This document shows positions 36,600 through 46,385 of a stretch of DNA of 64,000 nucleotides, piece after piece; the first letter of the stretch is position 1, and the number at the start of each line of letters is the position of its first letter. The position numbers and the translations under genes are program-made. Under the pieces are notes generated by a model that was not told the origin of the DNA, made no database searches, and saw nothing but the letters and a program-made list of their open reading frames with translations. Source of the DNA: Blastocladiella emersonii ATCC 22665 (lineage: Eukaryota; Blastocladiomycota; Blastocladiomycetes; Blastocladiales; Blastocladiaceae). The DNA is taken from the NCBI GenBank assembly GCA_025594325.1, contig JANHCV010000014.1:744001-808000 (forward strand), written 5' to 3'.

Positions 36600-37569
36600 T
36601 GCGTGGACGCGGAGCGGAGGTGAGTTGGTGAATGCCCGTACCGGAGCAGCATGTACGCGCCCTTGGTCCATTTCGTTGCTCGGCGGAAAAGCTCAGCAAG
36701 GAACGGATGCAGGCGACCCTCCTCGCTACCGTCGGCCGGCGCCTGGAGCATCCAGTGCAAATTGAAGGCAAGCGTTCGGCACTGGTCAGCCGACTCGATG
36801 GAAGGCAGATTTGGACGAAGATGGGCCAACTCCTGGTCCTTGAGAATCGCTTTCGCAACAGCGAGGATGCACGTGTGGTTGTCGCGGAAGATTGCGGTGA
36901 ACCGGGTCTGGTACTAGAGTCACATCGAATGGATCAGCGCGAGCTACAGCAAACAAGGCGCATGAGCGGGTACCTCTTGAAAGCTCAGTACCGACTCGTC
37001 ATCGCCGAAGACTTCGAGATAATCGGCATAGTAGTGCGCTTCGAGGGTGGAAGCGTCGACAAACGGCCCGTACACGAACCGGCTAACCCGAATTTGCACT
37101 TTGACGCGCAGAGGAATATTGCGCAGTGGGATAGCTGACTGCCGGCGCCTGCGCGACGAGCTACACATGATCGAGACAATGGATCAGATTGTAGATTGGA
37201 CGAACTTGGGAAAGCGAATCGCAAGGCGTACCCGCGGACTTGAACGTCCTCCTCATCGTGTTTGCCCTCGTCAGCCTCAACCTCCGCCTCTTCCGCACTT
37301 CGGTCCGAAGCAGCATCGTCCGAGTCCAGGTCGCGCTCGCTGCAACCAGCTGCGCTCGACCGCTCGTCGCCGCCGAGAGCTTCCTCAACATCCAATGTCT
37401 GCGATACATCCGGAAGCGCAGCACCGTGCCGCCCAGCACGGCGGCGCAGGCGAGGCCTTGGAGCCGCGTCGGCGGCAGGTAGCTCCAAAGACGCAGTCTC
37501 GGTCTCGGCCTCGGTCATTTCGCGGATACGCTTGCTCCGCCGGACCAGTTTCATTGCATCAGGTTCCAT
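36600..37569 (-). pseudogene. Family A small protein, exons 1-3 only
   Basis: Family A proteins (five exons, one membrane helix) are not a family I recognise. Start at 37569 (MEPDAMKLVRRSKRIREM). Exon 1 (37569-37232) is basic then acidic (DLDSDDAASDRSAEEAE). The intron 37161-37231 has GTACG/TAG ends. Exon 2 (37160-36974) has the family core QIRVSRFVYGPFVDASTLEA and HYYADYLEVF. The intron 36914-36973 is 60 bp. Exon 3 begins TACCAG at 36913 and contains FNLHWMLQAPADG and LHPFLAELFRRATKW. At the place where relatives have the exon 3 donor, this copy reads GCGCGTAC, and no exon 4 (LERLN...QLAPL) or exon 5 follows. So it is either truncated or spliced to an unrecognised end. Codon 13 is AAG (Lys); it is a stop in two relatives. 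Confidence 0.6.
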
Positions 37570-37854
37570 GGTGTTGAGTCAATTCGGCTGCTCCGTTGAA
37601 GGGAGGGAGCGTGGTCGGCGGAAACCGAGCGACCGCTCTGATGTTTCACCCGCGTCAGCTGAGTGGCGCAACGCGTTCGATGGAAATCGCCCAGCGGGTC
37701 CGCTACGTACAGCCTGCCTCTACGCTTGCGGATATATTGCTTGCGTCGGACCGTTCCGGGTGGCACGAGTTCCATGGTTCAAAAGTTAACGTGTTTGAAA
37801 CGGGCTGCGGGTACGGCTTGTCCTCTCTGATCTAGTCTCGCCTGATCCTAGGCG

Positions 37855-38118
37855 AGCAACAGCGTCATTGCGCACCTCAAGGTCGACCACCGATCCGTTC
37901 CGCCGCCCGTGCAACTGTACCGCGAGCTAGTCGATGCGATTGCTGACCCTGCTGGCGCCCTCGGAACCGAGTTTGCTGCTGACTTGCGGGCGCTCGTCGA
38001 CTGGCTGCTCGAACGGCCGGTTGTCGCTTATATTCACCTCGCGTCGGGCCACTCACACGCATGGCGCACCGCACGTCGAGCTGTCGAATCGGGCGAAAGG
38101 CGTCGATGCGACGGTTGA
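37855..38118 (+). pseudogene. Isolated family A last-exon fragment
   Basis: Plus-strand sequence reading VQLYRELVDAIADPAGALGT then EFAADLRALVDWLL, matching the last exon of family A (LYAQFLAALHDSAGPLGHQF). It lies in opposite orientation to the exons 1-3 copy next to it, has no upstream exons, and diverges after about residue 60. A rearranged fragment. Confidence 0.5.
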
Positions 38119-38271
38119 CGTTTCGAATCCACGAGAGTCGACCGAGCGAACACGGAACAAATCAGATGAGAATGTATTTGTTCAAAGGAGAGCCACACGC
38201 CGAGCAGGGCTCGAGCGTAACTCTAACGGATGCTACTTGGTCTCAAGAGTCGACTGCTCGGTAGAATCAGG

Positions 38272-39351
38272 TCAAGCTTGATCGGTCGCGAGTGAAGCGT
38301 GGCACGGCCACATGGGATCGCCGCCGTTCTTGTAGAAGAACCAGTTGCATCCGAGCCCGCGAACGCGAGGGGCGCAAGCCGCGCAGTAGAAAGCGCGGTA
38401 CGAAGTAGGCGAAGCGTGGCCCTCGCGCTGGCAAACATTTTCGAGCGGGGCGCAGTTCGAGGAGAGCTTGCGGCAGGTTCAGCACTGATGCTTCGGCGGC
38501 TGATTCGCGTCGCGAGTCCGATCGTTTTGGTGCTCGTCCGATGAACAGCCCGAACAGCGCCAGCCGACTATGTCTCCAAGTACTGCTCGCAACGCACAGC
38601 CCGAACACGTAGTAACAAGTGCGAAGCGGGGCACGTTCCCAATGAGCCATTCCATTCCAGCGCCGGCCCAGAACTCCGAGGCCCGATGAGTGAAGCGCAT
38701 AGCATCAGCTGAATCGGGTTTGAGACTGATCGGTTGAGCGCGCAGCATCAAAAGCGCGGTCGTTACGGGCTCCTCGAGCAGCGACATGTCAGCCGTAAGG
38801 TGTTTCGGATTGAACATGGTTTGGATGGAGTTGATGAGAGGGTAGAGAGCCGAAAGAACTTGCTCGTCGTCCAACCGTGGCTGGCACTGTGCAGGCTGCG
38901 GCAAGAGTGTAAGATGAATCGGCGGGCAGGGAAGCCGGAATGTGTTGAGATGTTGGCGAAGACCCCCGAGAACGAGTGCGAGGCTCCCGGAGAGTAATCT
39001 TCTCACGCTAAGCTCGGGTCGATCGGTCCCGTAAGGAAGGGACAACACCAGATGGACGCTTGGGAGGTACACGGACGGATGCTTGATTGACAAGACACGT
39101 AGCGTTCTGTGGGCCCTGGTCAATACCAGAAAAGAACTAGGCCCTGCGTACTCGAGAACTGCTTGTAAAATGCTCGCGAGAATGTCTTGCGGGAGGTCCA
39201 GGAACTGAAGCGGTCGCGCAGAGGCGGTTCGAGGTGACGGCGGCGCGGAGGGCGACAATGGCGACAGTGCAGGTTTCTCGGGTCGGTAGTCCACGGGACT
39301 AAGTTGCTCAAGCGGAACATGTTGCAGGGAGTCGCTTTCATTCGATGCCAT
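38272..39351 (-). pseudogene. F-box-like protein with Cys-rich C-terminus, in-frame TGA between two Cys
   Basis: Paralogue of the gene at 49588-50745 in its N-terminal part. Start at 39351 (MASNESDSLQHVPLEQL), with F-box-like LDLPQDILASILQAVLEYAG near residue 60. The middle has HLTLLPQPAQCQP and FTHRASEFWAGAGMEW. The C-terminus differs from the paralogue: a Cys-rich stretch starting CSGC, then RCSGCSSDEH, then HQC, TGA at 38479-38481, then TCRKLSSNCAPLENVC, FYCAACAP, GCNWFFYKNGGDP, ending at a TGA at 38272. All of this is one reading frame; the internal TGA sits in what would be a C-x-x-C pair. The region would make several zinc sites (MYND/RING-like, unassigned). A Helentron is inserted 3 bp upstream of the ATG, which may have cut the gene off from its promoter. 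Confidence 0.58.
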
Positions 39352-39354
39352 TTT

Positions 39355-40661
39355 TCTCAGCAGTAGGCTGAGTTTCTGTGGAGCTGAATTCGCGCTCAAT
39401 CTGGGCCATTCGGCACGCCTGACTTTTCTGCCACTCCCATCAACACGCGTCGCGACGCGTCTCGGTCGAGCTCGAATTATCTTCTCCTCAATTTTCTCCA
39501 AATCCTCTTAATAAATCTACCCTCTCACTCTATGAAACTCAACTAAAATCGTCTGGGGCACAGTTCGACGTCGGAATACTCTCCGTGTACCTGACCTCTC
39601 ACTCTTCCCGCTCCTCCCGCGGCCACTGTGCATATCCTCTACATTTCCTCCGTCCTTCATGTCCTACGTGGGCATCCACACGCTTCCCTGACGCTTTGAT
39701 TTAATTCACCGCTTGCGCGTATTGTGTCTCGCGTTTTTTGTCTCGCGTCTCCTGTCTCGCACTCGTGGCGTGCGCGAGACACATCGCGTCTCTTGTGTCT
39801 CACTAGCACGAGACGCGCACGCGCGTTGCCAGACACGCGCGTGAGAGCGCGTTCGTTGCGCGGACGGCAAATTCCCACGCGTCTGGACGCGTGGGAGCGC
39901 GTGTGTGCGCGACGCGTGTGTGCGCGACGCGTTGGCACGCGCGTGACGGCGAATTCCCACACGTCGACACGCGTGCGAGCGCGTCTGGTGCGCGGACGGC
40001 AAAATCGCTTGCTTCTTTCTTCCGTGCTTTCTCACGCGGCATCGTCAACGGCGTCATTGGCCGTGTTGAAGGCTTTGCCACCGACGCGAACAACGACATT
40101 GATGCAGTCATCATCCGGCCCAACAAGGATCTGGGTCGCATGCCCAAGCTACCCGGGATCCCCGACGGCTGCTTCCCGCTGCGCCGCGAGATCGCCTCGT
40201 TCCGCCTCAAGAGCGAGGTGGCCGGCACATCCAAGACGATCCATCAAGCCCAGTTCCCGCTCGAGCTCGCGTACGCGCTGACGGCGCACAAGGCCCAAGG
40301 GATGACCCTCGAAAAGGTCATCGTTGATCTCGCCGACATGACGCGTGGATCGTTACCGTGGCGCTTCCTGTACATGATCCTATCGCGTGTACGGCGCGGT
40401 GACGACATCCTGATCCTGCGTGATCCAGGTATCCAAGGCCTGAATCAAACACAGGATCAACATTTACTTGCCGAGTACGCTCGACTGCAAAGTCTGGCGG
40501 AGGCAACCACTACCTAGTCCTTAGCTCATTAATACATGGCGATTTCGACACGTCATTCACTACTCGCCTTTCAACGCGGACGGAACTTGACGTCCAGCAT
40601 ATTTTCAAGTCAGCCTAGTCGCCTACTGCTGAGACAGAGTGTGCAAAGCACACACCCCTAG
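39355..40661 (+). mobile_element. Helentron copy 3, internally deleted, exact ends
   Basis: 1,307-bp element from TCTCAGCAGTAGGC (39355) to CTAG (40661). The subterminal inverse of the 5' end, GCCTACTGCTGAGA, is at 40621-40634, followed by the GTGTGC/GCACAC hairpin (40639-40654). Insertion is between two T residues with no target duplication. The site is proved by the paralogue at 50745, where the ATG is followed on the plus strand by TTTTGCGTTCATG; here TTT, the element, then TGCTTCATG. Inside are the 5' end (to about 39500), a segment dense in ACGCGT and CGCGT words (39700-40010), and the C-terminal helicase piece. Not autonomous by itself. Confidence 0.85.
40020..40517 (+). pseudogene. PIF1-type helicase C-terminus inside Helentron copy 3
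   Basis: About 165 residues, open to the TAG at 40515: RGIVNGVIGRVEGFATDANN, then FPLELAYALTAHKAQGMTLE, then LYMILSRVRRGDDILIL. The ALTAHKAQG and SRVRRGDDI motifs are helicase motifs V/VI of Helitron PIF1-like helicases. The N-terminal helicase and Rep parts are missing, so it cannot act alone, although this end has stayed in frame. Confidence 0.75.
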
Positions 40662-41078
40662 TGCTTCATGGTTTGCCGATTGGTGGGAGCGTGAGCGCGA
40701 AGCGACGCGTCGCGTCTGACGTCACGACGCGTGGGAAATCCGCCGTGGCCTGCCTCAAGCCTCGATCGAGCCTCTAACCCCATCACTGTATGATCAACCA
40801 AAACGTGTTAAATCTTTCCAACCTTGTGCTGAGCGCACGGCGCTCAAGTAACGATAGATCGACGTGGGTGCTCTTGCAGTAAACGTTGAATTGTTTCACT
40901 ACATATCAAGCGGAAAGTCGGACCAGACTTTGCACACATCCAGCTTCTCGTTTCGAGCCAGAAACATGATCGAACCCTCGGTGATTTGCGTGCCACCGAG
41001 TGAGATGCTCGCCGTGGAATCCCGCGAACTCGCGAAATTATCAAGCGGCCAGTAGGGCGCGTCTGAAATCGGATTGGC
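40662..41078. other. Intergenic region downstream of Helentron copy 3
   Basis: Begins with the displaced 5' flank of the F-box-like gene at 39351 (TGCTTCATGG, homologous to the flank at 50751) with several ACGCGT/GACGCG words. No gene recognised. Confidence 0.5.
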
Positions 41079-42569
41079 TTACAGTACCAGCGATCGCACG
41101 GTGCTCGGCAGGGCTTTCAGAAGTTGCTCCAAATCAGCATCAGTCATGCCGATTGCGCCAAGCCACAAGTGCTCAAGCTGAACCGGTGCACCCGCCGCTC
41201 GTACTAGTTCGCGACGGCCTGGCGCGTTGAAGAAACGAAGTGCCCCGAAATGATTCGGTCAAAGCAGCCTCAAAATCACGAGAGAGCTCGGAAGGCTGCG
41301 TGCGAGGCCTGTAAGGTCTTCGTCTGACAGTGCGCAAGACATGAGGTTCAGGACGCGCATCCCTTCATGAAGTTGGGGAGCGAGCGCCGTCATTGAGCCG
41401 TTCGAGATTGAGTTGTCGGATAGATCGAGCTCTTCGAGGGTAATGGGGAGGCGGTAAGCGAGCTCGCGCACGTCAGCAAGTGTAAGCCCACAGTTGTTGA
41501 ACGACGGAGACGTGATAGATTGGGGCAGCGAGCGCACAAATGCGATGAATGCGAGAGCCGGACTTAGAGCGTCGGCGGCCGGTTGCAAAGCATCAGCATC
41601 AAAGTAACACCATTGAATGTGTAACATTTCGAGAGTCGCTGGGAGATACGTGAACAGCGTGGTCGACTCGTCGAGCAGGCTGAAATCGCAATAGCGAAAC
41701 GTCAGAGATTCGAGCTTTGCTGAGAAAAGGCTGCCAAGCTCACCCGCGCCACGAGGATCAACATACGAGCGGGAGAAGGAAAGACTGGTCACCGAATCGG
41801 CAAGCGGATCGTGACGCATGCTGGTGAATGCGAGCGAGCGGACAGTCGACGGGCTAAAGAGCGATCTCACAAGCTCGGTGGTCATGTTACACGCGCCAAA
41901 TACATGTCTTGGACGGATTGACCAGGGTTTGAAAGGTGAGCATTGAGTGCGTTGATTCCATTTGAAGTCAAGCGGCCGCTGTTGAATGACAAATACCCGC
42001 AGTTGCCATTAGCTTTGTTCGGAAGCCGCTGTAACATGTCAGCGTCGCCCGGCTCGATAGCGTTGGGGGAGGAGACCTAGCATCGCACAATGCAAGAGTT
42101 AGACGCGGCTCAGTTTCTCCTTCTCGTTCACTCGGCTGCGCACACGTACGGGTAGCTTTTCGATCATCTCAGCGACAGCGCGAGCTCCGATGACGCCAAC
42201 GATAGGCGAGCGTTCACGTGAGATCGAGTACGCCTTGAACGGCGGTAGCGGAAGTCCCGAGTCGCGCCACCAGTCCAGGACCTGGAATTGACACCTCTGG
42301 CCGGCCTCGACAAGCGCGTCGATCGAGTATGTCAAAGAAAGCCGTGACGCGCGCCAGGCATCAAGCGCGGCCACATTGCCCCGCCTGGTCGCTTCGCTCA
42401 TGGAGAGCAGCGAGCAGCGGCGCAAAATGGCGCGAGTGACACCTGGAATGCCGGCGCGCCGCTTCACCCGCGCGTACTGCGCGAGGCCGACGCGGTCGTT
42501 TGGGTCGTCGTGCGCCTGGACGGCGTAGCAGAGCAAATGTTCAATAAGTTGCGGCAAGTTAAATCCCAT
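41079..42569 (-). pseudogene. Helical-N/LRR protein, head-to-head copy 1, in-frame TGA
   Basis: Divergently paired with its paralogue at 42748-44470. Start at 42569 (MGFNLPQLIEHLLC). Exon 1 encodes an ankyrin-like helical segment (HDDPNDRVGLAQYARVKRRA, FQVLDWWRDSGLPLPPF) down to about 42110. An intron in 41890-42110 is inferred but not resolved. The second part from 41885 is leucine-rich: LESLTFRYCDFSLL, LEELDLSDNSISNGSMTALA, MRVLNLMSCALSDEDLTGLA, LPSSLVILRLL, a ribonuclease-inhibitor-like spacing of about 28-30 residues. TGA at 41259-41261 then interrupts; the same frame continues NHFGALRFFNAPGRR and LEHLWLGAIGMTDADLEQLL to a stop at 41079, clearly another LRR. Function unknown. Confidence 0.6.
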
Positions 42570-42747
42570 GTTCGTTCCATTAGCTTTGCGTTCTTGGGGG
42601 AGCAAGGCGAACGGACCGCCAGCGCGGTGATCGCGCGTCGTGGGCGCCTCGAGTGACCTCACGCTGTGGCGCTCCCAGTCGCCCAAGGCCAAGGCCGGGC
42701 GGACCCCCGAGTCGGTTCCCGCTCCCGCAGCGCATGTGAAGCAAATA

Positions 42748-44470
42748 ATGTTATCTGTCGCGGGTCTCATTGGGGACATCTTACTCCGTGCAATCGAGCT
42801 TCACGACGATCCCGATGACGTGCACGGGCTGGTGCAGTACGCACGGGTGGCTCGTGAGCGCGATATTCCGCAGGTCCACCGAGCCATCTTGCAACACGCG
42901 CCAAGCCTTTCCATGGACGCTGCGAGTGGATGCGGCGCTGTTCCCGTCCTTGTCAAATGGGTGGCATCGGGGCTTCCCCTTGTGTATACGAAATCGGCAA
43001 TTGCTACTGCAGCTGAGAATATGCAGCTTGAGTCGCTCGAGTGGTGGTGCGACTCGGGCCTGCCACTGGAAATTCCCATCACCATTCGAGAAGAACAACG
43101 CGTCCCATTGGGCGCACAGTACGAGTCTTCACTACTCCGGGCGGGCGGGCTGAACATTGTCGAGCATCATGTTCACTCATTTCTCGCTAGGCTTCATACT
43201 CTCTCCCACATTGTTCCTTGAAGGTACGCATCCCCTTGACTCGAATCTTTGCAAAACTGTCTCTAACCTGAGCCGAGATCCGCAATAGAACGAACCGCCG
43301 CGCGTCATCGACTCGGCAATCCATTCAGCTGTCGTTGACCTCGCTGAGGGTCGCATCACCGATTTCACCCTTGACCATGAGCCGATCCGCATGGCGAGCG
43401 TTCTGGCTCTCAACGAATCGCTCCAGAGCCCAATGCAGGCGCTCGGGTCTCTTTACATCAACTGTTGCACCATCAATTTGCACCGCTTTCTTGCAGTACG
43501 CCTGCCCCACACAGTGACCTCGCTCACATGGATATCCGGTTGGCCCTCACGCGTTGCTGATCCAGCACAACTTCCCAAAATGCTTTGGCCAGCACAGCTG
43601 GAGAAGCTCACGCTTTCATCCGATCATCTCGGCGAGCTTGCACCCGCGCTCTTGCGCGACTTGCCTTCGAGTCTGACCGAACTCGAGCTCTCTGACGAGC
43701 TCAATGACGATGCTTTGGTTGCCGTCGCCACTCAACTCCCGCCCAATCTTCTTTTGTTGGATCTCGCTTGGAATCCGCTCACTGCAGCGGGACTGGCAGA
43801 GCTTGGCCCACTCCTCCCCTCCTCGCTATCGCGTCTCGAGCTCTCAGTCTCGAATTTCTTTGTACCTGGCGATCGCGTGGACGTCCGCTGGAAGCTGCCT
43901 CCTGCCCTGTCCGAGTTGATCCTCATAGGAAATCTCGAATCCGACGATCCTTTCACCAATGCCGACGGGCCTTGAGTGGACGTATTTGCCAAAGCTCTCG
44001 CCGATTGTCTTCCCCAAACACTTGCCTTGCTCAAGTTCTCGGGAATTGCTCTTACCAAAACCGCGCTGACCACGCTCATGGCTGGCCTCCCTGCTGGTCT
44101 TGCCTCGCTTGAACTTTCGGAAGCGCGTCTCGACACCGCGGCCAAGGTCAAGTGCTTGGTGCTTCCGAATTCCTTGCGCTCGCTGAATCTTTTGGCCAAC
44201 CGTTTCCAAGGTGACAGCCTGCGCGCGCTGGCAGAACGTCTCCCGCCTAGTTTGGAGTCACTCAGCCTCGAGCGAGCGCTCATTAGCGATGAGATGGCGA
44301 TGCTGCTCGCGCCGCTTCTCCCAAAATCGCTCAAGTCGCTCGAAATCGGCATGAACTCACTCTGCCGTCGAGCGGAGCTCATTGCGGCCATCGCTCCACC
44401 CGAAGTCAAGGTTGTATTACCGGTTCTGGTCCCGAAGAACGCGCTGAGGACGCATATTCGCCGCTATTAA
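42748..44470 (+). pseudogene. Helical-N/LRR protein, head-to-head copy 2, in-frame TGA
   Basis: Start at 42748 (MLSVAGLIGDILLRAIELHD), 178 bp from the start of its divergent paralogue. Exon 1 is ankyrin-like (HDDPDDVHGLVQYARVARER, LESLEWWCDSGLPLEIP). An intron ends at the TAG at 43288-43290, and the next exon starts NEPPRVIDSAIHSAVVDLAE; the donor (43200-43255) is unresolved. LRR units include LEKLTLSSDHLGELAPAL, LTELELSDELNDDALVAVA, LLLLDLAWNPLTAAGLAEL. TGA at 43973-43975 follows PFTNADGP, and the same frame resumes at once with VDVFAKALADCLPQTLALL and about 160 more residues of LRR to 44470. One nonsense codon splits an otherwise intact gene. Confidence 0.62.
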
Positions 44471-44842
44471 CGACTACCGGTGGTGGTGGTGGCGTTTGAT
44501 CCTTTTGTTTCAAGTCACGCGGCGGCGCAACGCCTGCACATGAATAGCGCGTCCTCCCCTACTCTTCTTTCAGTCGCTCCTGCTATATTTAATCAAATTT
44601 ACGGCCATTGTACGTCCATTTCACACGGCGAGGAAAGCGCGGCGCCACTCATGCGACAGCGCCGCGACCGCAAACTTAAGGTTTGAGGCGCGTAGTTGGC
44701 CACGGTCAATCCTGATAAGCGACGCGTTTCGCACTCCGCAAGACAAAATCCGTTCAAACCAGCACGTTGCCGTGCAGCAATAATTGTGGAACAGAGATTT
44801 GTATAGAGCCGGATACAGAGAACAGCGAAGGACTCGGAACTG
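44471..44842. other. Intergenic region between convergent genes
   Basis: 3' flanks of the LRR gene (plus) and a family A gene (minus). No gene or repeat recognised. Confidence 0.5.
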
Positions 44843-46232
44843 TTACCCCTCGGGCCGCGGGATAAACGCGGCGAGCGGGAGTCCCGTCGAGGAATTGCGA
44901 AGGGCGTTAACTTGGCCCTCATGGTTGCCTGCGGCCACCCGGAACTTGTCTAGGAGAGCGTAAGCGTCGCTAGCGAACTGATGACCGAGTGGCCCGGCAG
45001 AATCGTGAAGCGCAGCCAGGAACTGAGCGTACAGAGTTTCGAGCGAAGGACGGCGGCGAATGTGGGCTCTAGCGCTCACCGCGACACCGCCGCTTGCCTA
45101 CAAAATTGGGATTTGAATGAGATTTCCGTCGCGGAAGAGAACGCATGCAACGGATGCACATACGAGCGTTGCGATGACAATCAAGACGCACGGGGCAATC
45201 TGCTGCAAAGTGACGGACGGTGCGTTGGCAACCATGTTCCGAATCAAGCGCGCGTTGAGTCGCTCGAGGTACGCTTCGATGCCCTTAACCCAGTGTCCTA
45301 TAGCCAGCCAAAATTTGCAAGTGAGGTTAGATTGTTCCCGGTCCAACAGAAAAGGCGGAACGCGTACCTTCGCGCCAGTTGGTGCCCCGCTTGATGACGG
45401 CGAGAAAGAAGGGGTGCAAGTGGAGCGATCCGCGGACATCAGGCTGGTGGTCCTCAAGCATCCAGCTCAAGTTGAAATCGAGGGTGAGAGTAACGCCAGT
45501 CGAATCAAGAGCGGGAAGTTTGGGGTGAATTTGAACAGAGCGTCTGTCCTTGAGAATCGCCTTTGCGGCATCCGAAAAGCGGCTTCGAAGGCTCTTGGAA
45601 ACCATGTGGTAAAGGTCCATGTACTGTTCGTGCAGGTGGTGAGCTTTGGTATCGTGCACGCAAACCAAACGAGGACCGTACCTTGCGGAAATCAAGGACT
45701 GGCTCTTCCTCGCCTACGAGCTCGAGGTAGTCGGCATAGCAATGGGCTTCCAAGTCCTTGGCGTCGAGGTACAAGCCATAGACGAGAACGCTTACGCGCA
45801 GCTGCATGCAGAGCTGGGGTGACAGGCTGTCTGACTTGACAGCTGCGGGGCGATGGCGCTTGGCCTTGGGTCTAAATGTGTCCCGTTAAAATCGCTCGAA
45901 ACAATAAACGGCAAGGCAGAAACATACTCACGAACATGGTCGTCAGACCCTTCGTTGCGGTCCTCCTCCTCTCGATCGCTCTCATCACGCTGGTCATATT
46001 CCTCGTCTGAAGGTTCATCACTGCTGGGCAACTCAGAAAGCTCCTCATCGTCGACACACTCCTCGACCTTGACAGCGACTGGGCTAGCTCCAACGTCCGA
46101 CCGTGTGGCGCTCGGGCGCAGATGGGGCCACGGGCCATCGGTGGGAGCTCGCTCCACTGGCGCAGACTCGGTCACGACCCGGTCGCGGATGCGTTAACTA
46201 CGCCGTGTCGAGTCCGTTGCATGAAGTTTCAT
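44843..46232 (-). pseudogene. Family A small membrane protein, TAA at codon 13
   Basis: Five-exon family A member, head-to-head with the copy at 46386. Start at 46232 (MKLHATDSTRRS), then TAA at codon 13 (46194-46196), then the same frame RIRDRVVTESAPVERAP and an acidic stretch (SDEEYDQRDESDREEED). The relative at 37569 has Lys at this codon. Exon 2 carries LRVSVLVYGLYLDAKDLEA and HCYADYLELV; exon 3 starts TACATG and has FNLSWMLEDHQPD and LHPFFLAVIKRGTNW; exon 4 has GIEAYLERLNARL and the membrane helix APCVLIVIATLV, split by a phase 0 intron (GTATGT to TAG) before ASGGVAVSARAHI; exon 5 ends TLYAQFLAALHDSAG and TGLPLAAFIPRPEG. The exon 1/2 junction is not resolved. Apart from codon 13 everything is open. 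Confidence 0.62.
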
Positions 46233-46385
46233 GGTTTCGTTGTGCGTCACATGCGCTGCGTTTGGGAGAGCGGAGGAGGAAGGGTCGGCGGTTGCGCGTT
46301 GCGCCACTTGGCACTGCGAACTCGCACGCCTGGTCGCACGCTCTCAACCTGTTGATCCTGCGGTGTCACGGCAACCAACGCCGCC

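Noticed and set aside
39700-40010. CRISPR-like or satellite array in the CGCGT-rich segment of Helentron copy 3
   Set aside because: Repeats are irregular with no fixed spacer length; the organism is eukaryotic and the segment lies inside a transposon.
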